Shown here: positions 33,744-45,104 of the stretch, piece after piece | Numbering within the stretch: the stretch's first letter is position 1 | How the letters are laid out: every line of letters starts with the position of its first letter | Assembly: GCA_002964805.2 (NCBI GenBank) | Contig: PUDQ02000113.1 | Coordinates: 744,001-808,000, forward strand | Direction of reading: 5' to 3' | DNA from: Trametes villosa | Taxonomy: Eukaryota > Basidiomycota > Agaricomycetes > Polyporales > Polyporaceae | Length of the DNA stretch: 64,000 nt | Made by a program: the position numbers and the translations under genes | Notes under the pieces: generated by a model | What the model was told of the DNA's origin: nothing | Databases searched by the model: none | Seen by the model: the letters and a program-made list of their open reading frames with translations, nothing else

Positions 33744-34660
33744 CTACATCTCCCCGCCGTTCTCGGTCCGCCACTGGACGTACTCCTCCCAGGAGACCTC
33801 GCACGCCCGGCTCTGGTACCGGCGCACGGCGAGCGCGCGGCGGAGGTCCTCGGACACGCGCCCGCTCCAGCCGGCCTTGCGGATCGCGGCGTCGACGGTC
33901 TCGAGCCGGTCCCAGCCCTGCTCCTCCGCGACGTGCGGGAGGAAGGTCGCGGAGAACGAGTGGCGGAGCGTGCTGCGCGTCGGCACCGCCGCGCCCGTGC
34001 CGGACGCGAGCGGGGACGGCGCGGACGAGGGCGAGGGCGACACAGGGAGCAGCGACGGGTGCGGGAAGGAGATGTGGATGCCGTGCACGCCGACGTCCCA
34101 GTCGAGGTACGACGCCGCGTCCTCGAAGTCCGTGAGCAGGGACACGCTGCAGACGGGTCAGCCTGTTGTCAGTACAAGTACCACGCGCCGCGGGAGAAGC
34201 GAGGGGCGGGGTAAAGAAAACAAGGAGGAACGGAGGGGGCACGCACGAGCACTCGAGGGACTCCAGCTCCCACTCCTCGATCTTGCGGAAGCGGTGGTCG
34301 CGGAACGCGCTCGTGAGCGCGTACTCGGCGAGGCCCTCGCGCAGCGGGCGCGGCTCGAAGGTGCCGATGCACCCCCGGAGCCTGTGCGGCTTCCCCGGGC
34401 GGGACGAGCGGGTGTTCCAGGTCACGAACAGCGGGCTGCAGCGAGCCGTCCAGTATGCGTCAGCAGCCGACTCAATTGCGTTTGTGGGGCTGGGGCTGGG
34501 GTACGCACAACTTGCCATCGGGGAACTTGGGGGGGATCGGCTTCTTGGAGGTGAGTGCGCAGAAGAGGGCGTCGAAGCAGTGGAAGCAGTGCTCGGGCAG
34601 GCACGTCTGCTCGGCCTCCTCGCCGGCGGGCTTGGGCAGCTCAGGCGCAGCGAGCGACAT
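33744..34660 (-). CDS. AMMECR1-family protein
   Basis: Minus strand, three main exons: from ATG 34660 (FHCFDALFCALTSKKPIPPK), a middle exon near 34435-34245 (LFVTWNTRSSRPGKPHRLRG, CIGTFEPRPLREGLAEYALT) and the last from about 34145 to TAG 33744. The LRGCIGTF motif is the signature of the AMMECR1 domain, followed by SAFRDHRFRKIEEWELESLEC and, at the end, WEEYVQWRTENGGEM. About 250 residues, which is normal for the family, plus a Ser/Pro-rich insertion at about 34040. Members are conserved from archaea to humans; molecular function remains unsettled, with proposed links to redox chemistry or signalling. Confidence 0.9.
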
Positions 34661-35179
34661 CGCGGGGGAGCTCTGGCTGGACGGGGAGGGGAGCAGCGGG
34701 CGGTGGTGGAGGGAGTCTCAGGGAGAGGAGAGGAGCAGCCGCGATGCGCAGTGGCGCGCGATCCAGGCGGTACTCTACACCTGCCTAATCGAGGCCACTC
34801 TCCTCAATCACTCGCGCCGGCAGATATTCAGCGAGAGCAGCAACGGAGGGCATTGCATTCGTGACACTACGGAAACCAATGAGCTGTACCACTATGGACA
34901 TTGTATGTACAATACGATATGCAGTAAAAAGCGATAAATCGGGGAAGGGGACATGAGATCGTAGTACGCAGGCAAAAACGGGATATCCGGATGGTGGTGT
35001 GTGTGGGCGAGCGGGCAGTGGCAGATGTGCGAGGGGAGTGTCATGGGTCATAACGTGCGGCGTAACAGAGGCAATAACATAGAGTCATGGGGAGCGGGCG
35101 AAGCAGCGGGGCGCCAGGCGGGGCTGGGGGTAGGTGCGGAAGAGCGAGAAGTGTCCGAGGGTGAGAGGCCGGTAGCGTG
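34661..35179. other. Intergenic region between AMMECR1 and the Rab-like gene
   Basis: About 520 bp: promoter of the AMMECR1 gene on the right of its start and the 3' UTR of the Rab-like gene. No gene or clear motif. Confidence 0.4.
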
Positions 35180-36618
35180 CTATGTCGAGCAACAGCTCCA
35201 CGATGACCCCGAAGCTTCCCGCGCCTTCTCGCGGGCCTCTTCCTGGTCGGCCTGGGCTGCCCAGACGGGCGTCGCGCTGCTCGAGAGCAGCACGCTATCG
35301 CGCCTCTTGATCTCGTTCTCTCGCTCGATCTTGTCCTTTTTCTGTATGATAGCGGCAATTAGGTTGTCGAATAAGCTCTGGATGCCTGTAGAGCAGTCAG
35401 CTTTCCGCATCAGCCTGATGAACACTAAATCACCGACCGAAATCGTCCTTTGCGGATACTTCGAATAGTTCCATGCCCTTGTGCAGACCCCACTCCTCGT
35501 CATCTCCAATGTCTGCCTCCTCGTCTTCAGGCAGGCTATTGCTGCTCCCGTCCCCAATCTCATTCCACCCACCTGGGCGGTATCCCATCCGGGCGGGTGC
35601 AGGGCGCGTGTTTGCAGACACAGAATTCGATCGGGGCAGCAGGAGGTCGCCGCTCTTGGCGCGCGGCCGGGTATAGGCTTGTGTGTTGGAGCGCTTCATC
35701 CCTGACGACCGCGGGTCGTTCACGGAATCGGGCTCTGGCGGCGGCGGGGAGGGCTTCGGTGGTGTGAGGGCGGGCGTGGAGCGTATGCTCGTGAAGGAGG
35801 TGAAGCGGGGGCGGATGTAGGAGAACGTCGAGGTCGGCGGTGGAGGGGCCGGGGGCGTTGGCGGCCGCGGTGGGGGGAACCAGGTGTGGAGGGAGAGACG
35901 GGCGAGATCAGACGTGACCTGTCGGTGGTGGACGAGGTCCGCCTTCGCGCCGACAATATAGATAATAAGGTCTGGGGAGCAGTTCTTCTTGAGCTCTGCG
36001 GATGCGGAGACGCCCAGTGAGCACGGATATCCGGATGCGAGAGCGGGAGCGGTGCGCGTCCGCTGCAATCTGCAGTACGCACCTTCGAGCCAGCCGCGTA
36101 CATCCTCGAAGCTGGACGCGTTCGTGATATCATACAACAACAGGGCCGCGTTTGCACCGCGGTAATACATTGGTGCCTGGCCAGGGCGTCAAGGCCACAT
36201 TAGCCACGGAACGGTTGAAACGAGCACTGGCAGGCAGGGGAAGGGGGAGTGGGACGCACCATGCTACGGAACCTCTCCTGGCCGGCGGTATCCCACAGCT
36301 GCAGCCGGACCTTCGTCCCGTCCATGGTGACCTTCTTCGTGACGAAGAATGCGCCGGTGGTCGACGTCGTGTTCTTCGGGTCGAACTTGCCCTGGGTATA
36401 TCGGTGCAACAGGCTGGTCTTGCCAACGCCTGCGCGAGCAGCAAAGCGTGTGAGCACGGCCGGCTTCTCGCGCGAGATATGCAGCGGGGCGGGCTGGGTA
36501 TCCGGAGAACGGAGGGAGGGGGCGTACCTGTGTTGCCCATAATCACAATCTTAGCATCGACCCCCTGGTCGTATCTGGCCCGCCTGTAGGGATCCATGCG
36601 CGGATATTCGGCCATCAT
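35180..36618 (-). CDS. Rab-like small GTPase with an unusual G4 motif and a long insertion
   Basis: Minus strand from ATG 36618 (or [10 protein letters not shown] at about 36597) to TAG 35180-35182, about 365 residues in five exons. P-loop MGNTGVGKTS is split by an intron, the switch II motif [12 protein letters not shown] keeps the catalytic Gln, and [20 protein letters not shown] is Rab-typical. The guanine-specificity motif, usually NKxD, reads GAKADL, so Asn is replaced by Ala. Between G4 and the G5 motif ([10 protein letters not shown]) sits an insertion of about 110 residues rich in Pro and Ser. The C-terminus SSWSCCST carries paired cysteines of the CCxx type used for geranylgeranylation, so membrane attachment is likely. 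The subfamily is not assigned. Confidence 0.88.
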
Positions 36619-37052
36619 TGTGGGGCGTCCTGGGCGAGGATGGGCGGGGGCCGCCAGGGAGCGGGGGGCGGGGGACGGAGGGGGGGCCGGCGGGGGAGGA
36701 GGGGGAAGAGAAGAGACGGAGGATGCGAAGGACGCCTATTGAGCCGTTTGAGACGGAGAACCACTCCCGCCACGTGCGTCTATCTCTCCGGCTCTCCGGT
36801 GCGCACGCCTCTCGCTTAAGCACGCCTTACGGCACTTCTCCCCTTATGCGGCCGCTCTACCGCGCACCCTCGCCCTCCGACGCGCCCTCGGGGGCGGCAC
36901 AGGCACTCTGCTCGATCGCCGACACAGCACGGCGCACTCCATATACAGGTCGCAGGCATGTAGAGGGGCATGCGCGCATACATTTTTGATGGAGGTGAGA
37001 CAACAAATGACATAGTGCAATACACCCATAACGCCCAGCTAGCCGCAGCCCT
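36619..37052. other. Intergenic region with a G/A-rich tract
   Basis: About 430 bp between the Rab-like start and the RPS7 stop. A strongly purine-rich tract spans about 36640-36725 on the plus strand, that is a pyrimidine tract on the Rab-like gene's coding strand directly upstream of its ATG, common in fungal promoters. No gene. Confidence 0.45.
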
Positions 37053-37777
37053 CTACTCCTGCGCCTGCACGGGGAACTCGAACACGACGTCCTTGCCAGT
37101 CAGGCGGCGGTAGACGGACGAGAACGAGTCCAGCTTGTACTCCAATGACGTCGCGTCCTTCGAGTCAAGGAAACTAGATCGCCGTCCCTGTCAGCTACCG
37201 TTCTTCGCACCGAGCGATCAGGCGCGCGGACGTACACTTTGAGCAGTTTTGAGCCGTCAACGGCCACCCGCGTCCGCTTGCCAACAATCTCGGTGGGGAA
37301 GACGAGGTCCTCGAGGATCCGCTCGTGGACATTCGTGAGGGTGCGGCTGCGGGGACGCTTCTGCTGGACGCGCGAAGTCCGGGTGGGCTTGCGGAGCATC
37401 CGGCGCTGGGCAACGAAGACGACGTGACGGTCCGAGAACTTCTTCTCGAGCTCCCGGGTCAGCCTGGACAGACGAACGCCGTCAGCACCGGTCTTCCGTG
37501 CATACGTCCGCTAGCGCCGGGTGCGCGGCACTGACCTCTGCTGGACCTTGTGGAAAGCCTTGAGCTGGGGGACGGGGACGAAGATAACGATCGCCTTCTT
37601 GCCGCCGCGGACGTCGACTTCGCGGGCGGCGGAGATCTGGAGGGGGCGGAGCTCGGCCTTCAGCTCGGGCGCGCTGTTCTCGAGGTCGATGATCGCCTGC
37701 GCGACAGCGGTCTCAGTCTCATCGGGGGCGGTCCTGGGCGCATTGGCCGTGCGGAAGATCTTGTGCTGGACGGACAT
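37053..37777 (-). CDS. RPS7: 40S ribosomal protein S7 (eS7)
   Basis: Minus strand, three exons: 37777 to about 37536, about 37465-37233, and about 37170 to TAG 37053-37055. Start [20 protein letters not shown]; then [20 protein letters not shown] and [52 protein letters not shown] and the end [15 protein letters not shown], all hallmark eS7 sequence. About 195 residues, normal length. The small-subunit protein binds rRNA near the decoding side. An open frame continues upstream of 37777 to 37933, but eS7 homologues begin near MSVQHK, so I use that start; the upstream part is probably 5' UTR, perhaps with an intron. Confidence 0.96.
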
Positions 37778-38315
37778 CTTGAAGCTTGAGGGACCTGCGG
37801 GAGCCTGGTCAGCATCCAACTCGCGGACAGTCAATCCAGCCCATTCTGTCCCGTCCCTCCGCCTGAAATCACTCCAAATCGCCAACCATGCCTCTCCAGC
37901 TCTCATTCGTGCAGCATACGAGCATAATAACACTCACCGAGCCTGTCGCCGTCGTCGATAGTGTGTCGTTGGGTGCCGTCTGGGGACCTTGTGCTGGGCG
38001 CTGGGCGTTGAGTCTGTGGGAATTTGTCCTAACACCAGTAAACACCAATCGGGCGTCTAACCTTCCACGCTGTGTCGACCACTCCGCGAGGTCCTCTGCA
38101 ACTTCTTCAACTTGTTCTCAGGCTATTGAGTATCTCGAGCGACGCCTATTTCTCCGTGTCTGTATATTTGGGGCTAAATACCGCAAAGGCCACAAATCTC
38201 GTTTATTGTGCGTGCTCTTGTCTATGGGAACCGCTCGCGAGGGGACAGCGTGATGGCAACTGCAATTCAGCACGAGTAGCAGCTTAGGAACACTATAATA
38301 CACTTTGATACTCTA
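37778..38315. promoter_or_regulatory. RPS7 promoter and CNS1 3' flank
   Basis: About 540 bp. Next to RPS7 it is pyrimidine-rich on the coding strand. Near 38160-38230 it becomes AT-rich, probably the CNS1 terminator. No gene, and I could not confirm an exon of RPS7 here. Confidence 0.4.
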
Positions 38316-39611
38316 CTACGCATTCTGCGAGATTCTATTCTTCTTAAAGTCGTCTACCCACTTTTGTTCCTCCGCGCCTTTAGGTAGCACAACAAAAGTG
38401 AGCGTCCCGTCTTTCAGCTCGAGACCGTCGCGCGGCTCGCCCTCCTTCGCCCTCGCCGCCTTGCACACGTCCCGCAGGGTCATCTTCTTGCCGATCTTCA
38501 GCAGCCGCTGCCGCCTCGTAAACCCGTACACCGCCAGGTTCCCATCCACATACTCGCCCCTCACATCCCAATCGGGCGGTGGCGCGTTCGGCGGGAACAT
38601 CGCGCTGAGGTGCGCGGAGAACGGCGTGTCTTCCTGGAAATGCGAGACCAGGTCCGACGTCGCGTACTGCGGGTAGAGGAACAGGACGGGGACGATCAGG
38701 GTGCTGCCCGAGGGATCCTCGGGGTCGAAGTGCGGCTCGTAGGGGTTCTGCTCAACCTTGTCCGGAACGGGCACGACGATGAGGTTCCGCTCCTGCGAGT
38801 GTATCCCCGTGAGCGCCCCGCGCGAACCTCCGGTGGGACGGAGGTGGAGACGGGCGTACCTTGTACGCTGCTTGCAGCCGTGCCTGTTTCAGCTGCTCCT
38901 GCCGGATGCGCTCCTGCCGTTCACGCTCCTTGCGATCCTTCGTCTCCTTCAGCTTAGCAGCCTTATCGCGCGCAGCCTGTACGCTCTTGTTGTCCGCGTC
39001 GAACTGGAGGCAGTGGTCGCAGCAGTCGAGCGCGTCCTCGTAGCGTTCGAGTGCGATCAGGGCGAGTACCGAGCGGTAGTAAGCCTTCGATGCCTTCGGG
39101 TTGATCCCGATCGCCTTCGAGCAGTCGCGGAGGACGCTTCCGTAGTTTTCTGCCCGGGTGTGTTAGGAAGCGGGACTCATCACATTCCGACCCTAGGAAA
39201 AACTCACGAAGCTCGAGATTGCACGCGGCGCGGTTGAGCAATAATGCCTCCAGAAGGGCCTTATCTGTAGGATTTGCGTCGACGCCTTGGGTGTAGAAGC
39301 CGAGGGCTTCGCGGTAGCGCTTCCCCTTGAAGTAATCGTTACCCTGCTCCTTGAAGTTCTGCGCAACCTCTGCCGGCATATCCGATGAGTCGCCGAGCAT
39401 ACGAGGGGCGTTGCGGAGTACCTCACCTACCATCTGGCGTCCCCTCGTAGGCCAAGCTTTGCAACGCCGCTAGCCGTACATCGTCTCCGGAGTCGTCGGG
39501 CAGGCTCTTCATAAAGAGCGGGACGGAGTCGAATTCCGCTAGCTTCTCCTCGGCGGGGAGTGGCTGGGGTAGCGGTATATTCTGTTGTGCAGCCATCGCG
39601 TCGTCTTCCAA
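38316..39611 (-). CDS. CNS1: TPR co-chaperone CNS1/TTC4
   Basis: Minus strand, four exons, about 390 residues, from ATG 39611 to TAG 38316. The N-terminal exon has the PLFMKSLPDD motif typical of Cns1/TTC4. Three tetratricopeptide repeats follow: AQNFKEQGNDYFKGKRYREA, ALLLNRAACNLELRNYGSVL-like sequence, and SKAYYRSVLALIALERYEDA, then a coiled, highly charged helix (LKETKDRKERERQERIRQEQ). The C-terminal wheel domain includes ERNLIVVPVPDK and VSHFQEDTPFSAHLSAMFPP. Cns1/TTC4 binds Hsp90 and Hsp70 C-termini through the TPR clamp and supports translation factor folding; it is essential in yeast. Confidence 0.93.
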
Positions 39612-40379
39612 GTAGTGCTAACCGATTTCCGAAGATTATGAACTAAGAGTTTCAGAGCTCGAGTGTGTAGGTTGGGAGAGAACGACACAGAAACGCGCCG
39701 CTCTGAACGGACAAACTTTCGAGTGCTGATCGAGGATCGGGGCGCGATCTGATCTTATCTTGCCATGACGCACCATAGATCAGGGTAGATCTGACCCACG
39801 ATCGCGTTCGGCTCCCCGCCCATCAGGAAGCGCTTCGGGAACCAGGAGCGCCATATGGTACCACATGGCTGGATGGAGCGATGGAGAAACCCCCCGACCA
39901 TATGGTACCAGATGGAGACTTTCCCACGGGCTTCTCCTGAGGCTCGCAGACTGCGCGCGCATTGCTGCCGTTCACCGTCGTTCTCGTCGGTATGCGGGGG
40001 CCCATGGACGTATTTTTCTATCCCCTTTCATCGCGTGAACACGGGAAAATGGGCGCGGCAGCATCCATATGGATGATGTGTCTCCAGATGGAGGCCCCTG
40101 GAGCCGCGGAGACGGGCGTCTCCAGCTGGAGGATTGAGCGTTTCCTGATGCCTCCGGGACCGGTGGCCTCTCTCACACCAGGCTCATCCACTCGCGCATA
40201 CTACCACTGAGTACGCGGCGTTTCGACGCTCCCTTCAACTTACCCATCTCACATGAATATCCATTGAGAGCGCCATTCATGCAAGTCAAAGGACTCTATG
40301 CTGCCTTGAACAGCAGCGGCAAGCACCAGTTCAAGGTTTGTTCATAAACGACCTCCGTTCAGGTAGACCATAATCCTGA
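39612..40379. other. Intergenic region with CCATATGG palindromes
   Basis: About 770 bp between divergent CNS1 and L2HGDH. The 13-mer CCATATGGTACCA occurs at 39851-39863 and 39898-39910, and a 14-bp perfect palindrome CATCCATATGGATG lies at 40062-40075. No gene. These could be regulatory sites or remains of a small repeat. Confidence 0.5.
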
Positions 40380-41808
40380 ATGAGCTCTGCCCTCCAGCGC
40401 CCGGCGTTTACGCTCGACCATCTGGTCATTGGAGGAGGTACTGACAGCAACGCGTGTCAAATAACGGAGGCCTAACCGTGCACGTAGGTGTGGTAGGGCT
40501 CGCCGTCGCGCAGCGACTTGCACGCCGATTCCCAGACAAGTCAACGTACCTTGTAGAGAGGCATGGTACAGCCGGGGAGGAGACCAGGTGCGCACACTCA
40601 CGCACACGTAGGCTTACGGCGTTTACTCAGCCGTGCCTACAGCTCACGGAACTCCGAGGTCATACACGCAGGTCCGGTTGGGCTGTTGCTGCCATCTGTT
40701 GCACCCCATTCGTCGCTAACCTTCATCTACAGGGCTGTACTACCCCCCGGAATCTCTGAAGACCAGATTCTGTCTTCGTGGCCGGCAGCTCCTGTATGAC
40801 CGCTGCAAAGCACACGACATTCCATACAAGAAGACCGGCAAGCTCGTCGTCGCGCGCGACAACCAGCGGTCGTACATCGAGTCCTTGCACGCAAAGGCTC
40901 AGAAGCTGCGCTGGCCGCCTCACTCTTCCCCTGCGGATACCCACGCCCCCGTCCTGCCGACGCAGCTGATACCTAGCGAGCAGGCGCGCGAGCTGGAGCC
41001 CAACCTCCACACAGACATCGTGGCGGCACTCTGGAGCCCCCAGACGGGCATCGTCGACTCGCACGCGCTCATGGAGAGCCTCGAGAAGGACATCATGGAC
41101 GCCGAAAACAGCGAGCTCGTGTATTCATCAAAGGTCGCGCGCATCGACCGGGGCCGCGACGACCCAGGATGGGTCGTCCAGGTCGTGGCCGGGGACGTAG
41201 AGGAGGGGGACGCGCTCCTCGCTCGGACGGTCATCAACTGCGCGGGCCTCTCCGCGCCGCTCATTCTCAACGGCATCCTCCCGGAGTCGCAGCGGATACC
41301 CATGTTCTTCGCGCGCGGGTCGTACGCGTCCTACCGCGGACCGGGCGTCGGAGACGTCTCCCATCTCATATACCCGTGCCCCGCCGTCGGCAAAGACAGC
41401 CACGCCTTCCACTCGCTCGGCACGCATCTCACCCTCGACCTCCAGGGGAAGATACGCTTCGGGCCCGACCTGGACTGGCTAGAACCACCGCAAGATCACG
41501 AGGATCCGGACTTCTGGCAGAAGCACCTCGTCCCGGACGACTCGCGGCTGCAACTCATGTACGAGGCTGTCAGGGAGTACCTCCCGGAAGTGTCGCAGGA
41601 CGGGTTCCAGCCGGACTACTGCGGTGTCCGTCCTAAGCTGGTCGGCCCAGGGGCAGGATTCCAAGACTTCGTTTTCCGCAGGGATAAGGCAAACGGACAA
41701 GGGGAGGGCGAGATGATCAGTCTACTCGGGATAGAAAGCCCGGGTTTGACGTCTAGTCTAGCGATAGCAGAGTATGTCGTGGATGATATGCTGGGCGGAG
41801 GCGCATGA
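40380..41808 (+). CDS. L-2-hydroxyglutarate dehydrogenase (FAD-dependent)
   Basis: Four exons: 40380-40437, 40488 to about 40589, a short exon at about 40630-40668, and about 40732-41808. The Rossmann FAD motif is split by the first intron: HLVIGG then GVVGLAVAQRLARRFPDK. RNSEVIHAGLYYPPESLKTR is the signature of the L2HGDH group, supported by LEPNLHTDIVAALWSPQTGI and the C-terminal DYCGVRPKLVGPG and LLGIESPGLTSSLAIAEYV. About 425 residues. The family oxidises L-2-hydroxyglutarate to 2-oxoglutarate, usually in mitochondria, as metabolite repair. The N-terminal presequence is very short (SSALQRPAFT), so location is uncertain. It converges with the complex I subunit gene, 55 bp apart. Confidence 0.92.
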
Positions 41809-41863
41809 AGCCCCGGTGTATAGTGCTTAAAATCGTGTTGTGTCGGACGCAGTTCTACAAACA

Positions 41864-42524
41864 TCACTGTGCAGACTCTCCACGAGCTGCCGTCTTGGGC
41901 TGCCACGCCTCGTACTTGGGCTTCGTGGTGTTGTATGTCCTGAACGCACCGCGAGTACCCGTGAGGTTCTCGACCCACGGCTGCGCACCACATGATCAGC
42001 TAGGTTCATTCCGTCGAGATAACAGTTGAAGGGAACATACCGCCTTCCACGGAGGGGAGAGGTTTTGGACAACGCGGTCCTCTGTGGGAGGGTCCTTGCG
42101 GATGTGGGAAATCCAGGAGTGCCATTCGGCGGGGACTTGCGTCGCATTGTAGTCATGCTATACAGCAGTTCGTTCGGTCCTGTGCTAGACGTGCACGGGG
42201 ATGAATGGCAGGACTCACCTGAGCAAAGTCCACCCAACGATGCCGTCCTAACACCTCGAGGTTGGGAGCCATTCTTGCGCGCCGCATGTCATCACTCACC
42301 TGGGATCTCCTCCTCCGGGTTCAAGTTCTCGAAGTAGCGGTTACCGAACCTGCCGTATACAACGCGTTTAGTGCCTTCGTGCACGGCTTCGAAGGAGATG
42401 TTACGCACTGGTCCGTGCCCACGAGACGGCCCGACTTGGCATCGCCGATGTACTGCATCTGGTGCCACCACTCCCGGAGGCCGACACGACGAATACTGCG
42501 GATAGTCCGCGCGAGAGAAACCAT
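41864..42524 (-). CDS. NADH dehydrogenase complex I subunit NDUFA12 (B17.2)
   Basis: Minus strand, four exons, about 150 residues, ATG 42524 (VSLARTIRSIRRVGLREWWH) to TGA 41864-41866. The exons join as GRLVGTDQ, then FGNRYFENLNPEEEIPG, then RHRWVDFAQ, then HDYNATQVPAEWHSWISHI and RKDPPTEDRVVQN, then ENLTGTRGAFRTYNTTKPKY. This is the conserved core of the B17.2 accessory subunit of mitochondrial complex I. The short exon RHRWVDFAQ lies between introns at about 42215 and 42300. An in-frame ATG lies further upstream at 42569; the mitochondrial accessory protein normally starts close to VSLAR. Confidence 0.92.
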
Positions 42525-43082
42525 GGCTGTGGCGGTCTGAACGGAGGTGATTCGGAAGGCGGTCACCACAGAAAGCCCTCCTGAACGCCCCGCCCTTTGC
42601 TTATGTAATCAAAGCGCTAACGATCTACCGCCCAGCGTCTGCCCGTAGCGCTAAAGCCTTTTGGAAACTCCGTGCCACCACCACTTCGCTCTGAGTACCC
42701 TCTTGCTTACCGTGCAGACCCCTCTTTAACGAATGAACCCCTCTGCGTTCTGGTCCTGGGCTCCGACTGATTTATGCGGACTGAAAGGAACGGGATTTTC
42801 ACTCCGGCGCAGCTCCTGTGCGCCTGCACATCGCACACTCACACACTTCAGGTGCCCGGGTCTACTGGATCACTCCTGTGTCGTCGGGCCCGGCTATGTA
42901 TGACTTTCGGAATCTATTTGCTTTGGAAGGGCCACCATCAGTCACTGGCGATTGCGAGACCTAACATCAGCGCCCGATAGTGAACTGCGCGCCCTATAAA
43001 TACGGCTGCTTCTCGTTTCTCAAGGGACACACAATCCCACTCGACTTCAACTCCTTAACACCATCATCCTGGAAACACCCCC
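42525..43082. promoter_or_regulatory. Divergent promoter of NDUFA12 and peptidase copy 1
   Basis: About 560 bp with no gene. TATAAATA lies at 42995-43002, 81 bp before the peptidase ATG. The following CACACAATCCCACTCGACTT leader is AC-rich, like many fungal 5' UTRs. Confidence 0.55.
42995..43002 (+). promoter_or_regulatory. TATA box of peptidase copy 1
   Basis: TATAAATA 81 bp upstream of the ATG at 43083, at a typical distance. Confidence 0.6.
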
Positions 43083-44121
43083 ATGGCTCAACCCTCCGCA
43101 ACTGGCACGGTCGATTTCGACGCTAAGGCCGGCAAGCCGACACAGACCTGGTACGAGGTTCACGGCGATCTCAAATCCGGTGTAACTCCTGTCGTCGCGA
43201 TTCACGGCGGACCGGGATCCACCCACCACTATATCCGCTCCCTCATCGATCTAACCACCAAGTACTTGATCCCCGTCGTGTTCTACGACCAGCTCGGGAG
43301 CGGGAACTCGACACATCTCCCCGAGAAGTCGGGCGATGCGGGATCGTTCTGGACGGAGCAGCTCTTTCTGGACGAGCTCGATAACCTCTTGCGCCACCTC
43401 GGCATACAGGATGACTATGTGCTCCTCGGGCAGTCGTGGGGCGGCATGCTGGCCGCCCGCCATGCTACCAAGCAGCCGAAGGGCTTGAAGCGGCTGGTCA
43501 TATCCGATAGCCCGGCCAGTATGGCGCTCTTTGTGAAAGCCGCGAACGAGGAGCTCATCCCGAAGCTCCCGGCCGACGTGCAGGTCAGTGTGCACTCGCT
43601 TGATCTCTACTGTAGATGCACGTGTTGAACACGGTGTCGATCAGGATGCCCTGCTTAAGAACGAAGCGGCCGGGACGACTGATTCGCAGGAGTACAAGGA
43701 CGCTGTGGAGGTGTTCTACAAACGTCATCTCTGCCGGCTTGACCCCTGGCCGGTTGAGCTGCTCCAGAGCTTTGGCTGGATGGAGAAAGACTCCACGGTC
43801 TACCTCACTATGTACGTGTATACGGTATTTAATTATGAACGTGGGATGTATGCTGATATCTCGCACAGGAACGGCCCGTCAGAATTCCACGTTATCGGAT
43901 CTTTGAAGACCTGGAGCGTCGAAGCCGATGCGCACAAGATCAACGCGCCGACGTTGCTGCTGAACGGCGCATACGACGAGGCGACCGACAGCACCGTGCT
44001 GCCGCTGTTCAACGCGATTCCGAAGGTCAAGTGGTACACGTTCGCCGAGTCCAGCCACACGCCCCATTGGGAGGAAAGAGAGAAGTACATGAAGCTCGTC
44101 GCGGAGTTCTTGGCGGCCTGA
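43083..44121 (+). CDS. Proline iminopeptidase-like alpha/beta hydrolase, copy 1 (S33)
   Basis: Exons 43083-43583, 43645-43811 and 43869-44121 join in phase to 306 residues. Signature of peptidase family S33: HGGPGSTHHY (oxyanion HGGPG), VVFYDQLGSGNST, and the nucleophile elbow GQSWGGM. The catalytic Asp is probably in GAYDEATDS, and the His in SSHTPHWEE. No signal peptide, so cytosolic. Members release N-terminal proline or hydrolyse related amide/ester bonds. This is the most diverged of three tandem copies in this window: its last intron is followed by MNGPSEF rather than FYGPSEF. All three have identical exon lengths (501, 167, 253 nt), so they arose by gene duplication. Confidence 0.92.
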
Positions 44122-45104
44122 CGCAATGCAGTCTGCAACATTGAATGTAAACGTATGTATGTACGAATTGAAGTGGGGATTGGACGGCAATCCGTCGACA
44201 GCGAGAATGAAGCAATATGCTCTTGTACTCTGCCCAGAACCATAGATCGGCTCGGATTGCCCTCAGGGTGGCTCGACCCTAGAATACACACGGCATCTAG
44301 GACTAGGCGGATCTGAACGCGAGACAGGTAAGTTCCTTGTCCACCACGCTTGCTATGTTTACGGCCCTCCTTGCAAGCCATGGTTCGGACTACGCTTTTA
44401 TTCACTTACAGATCCGCGGGCCAATTCGATGAGCATGCCGAGTGGACATGTCACCTTTCCTGCAGAAGATGCCGCTGTACATCAGCACGATTCCACCTGC
44501 AGCGCATCAGACTCGTGCGACGAACGGTGCGTGAGACTCTGTGAGACGGGAGGCCGCTACGGAGCGGCTACGACGCCACGAAAGTGCTCGGCGGGTGCTC
44601 TCGGACAGACTGCCAGTAAAATTCCACCACCACGGAACGAAATCATTGAGATCGTGAGAGTCGCCGGGGTCGTGGCGGTTCGTGAACTTGTGTTACTTCT
44701 ATGGGCGCGCAGGTGAATGATGGCTCGCCCTGGTCCGGTTGGTTGCAGGCGGTTCTCTCACAGTACTGTTGCTGATCTAGCCCACTCCTTGGCCGTCCCG
44801 AGCGACGCAGTAGCATTGCGCGTCGCCCGGCACCGGCATCCAAGACGTAACGACGCTCAACCGCCGTAGCTCAACGCCTACGGAATTGGCACCAGTGCCG
44901 CCAGCTCCGTACTGTACGTACACCTGCCGCCCCGCGTCCCGCCACGACGGGCTGCGGGCACCGTGCAGTGGGCGCGAGTGTATCACTGCGCATCTACGCG
45001 GCACAGTGGTTCATGTATATAAGCTGTGTCAACTTCATGGTGCGCCTCCAAATTCAACCACTAGATCCACACTTCACCAGCAACCCCTTCCAACAGACTC
45101 TACG
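44122..45104. other. Region between peptidase copies 1 and 2, duplicated upstream of copy 3
   Basis: About 980 bp. From about 44450 it is clearly similar to 46750-47205: shared blocks include AACGGTGCGTGAGACT, GCCACGAAAGTGC, CTGGTCCGGTTGGTTGCAG and CACCGGCATCCAAGACGTAA. From about 44865 the similarity continues at 47770-47960, including GCGAGTGTATCACTGCGC. It is the promoter part of a duplicated block, not a gene. Confidence 0.7.
45016..45022 (+). promoter_or_regulatory. TATA box of peptidase copy 2
   Basis: TATATAA 83 bp before the ATG at 45105, embedded in sequence shared with copy 3 (GTATATAAGCTGTGTCAA against GTATATAAGTTGTGTCAA). Confidence 0.65.

Noticed and set aside
32842..34518. 558-codon minus-strand open frame opposite the first PPR gene and AMMECR1
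   Set aside because: It overlaps well-supported genes and is dominated by Arg, Pro and Ala from GC-rich codons; it is an antisense shadow.
40120..40600. tRNA-like or GGTTCAA-type internal promoter sequence
   Set aside because: Scanning for B-box sequences with a foldable cloverleaf gave no convincing tRNA here or elsewhere in the window.
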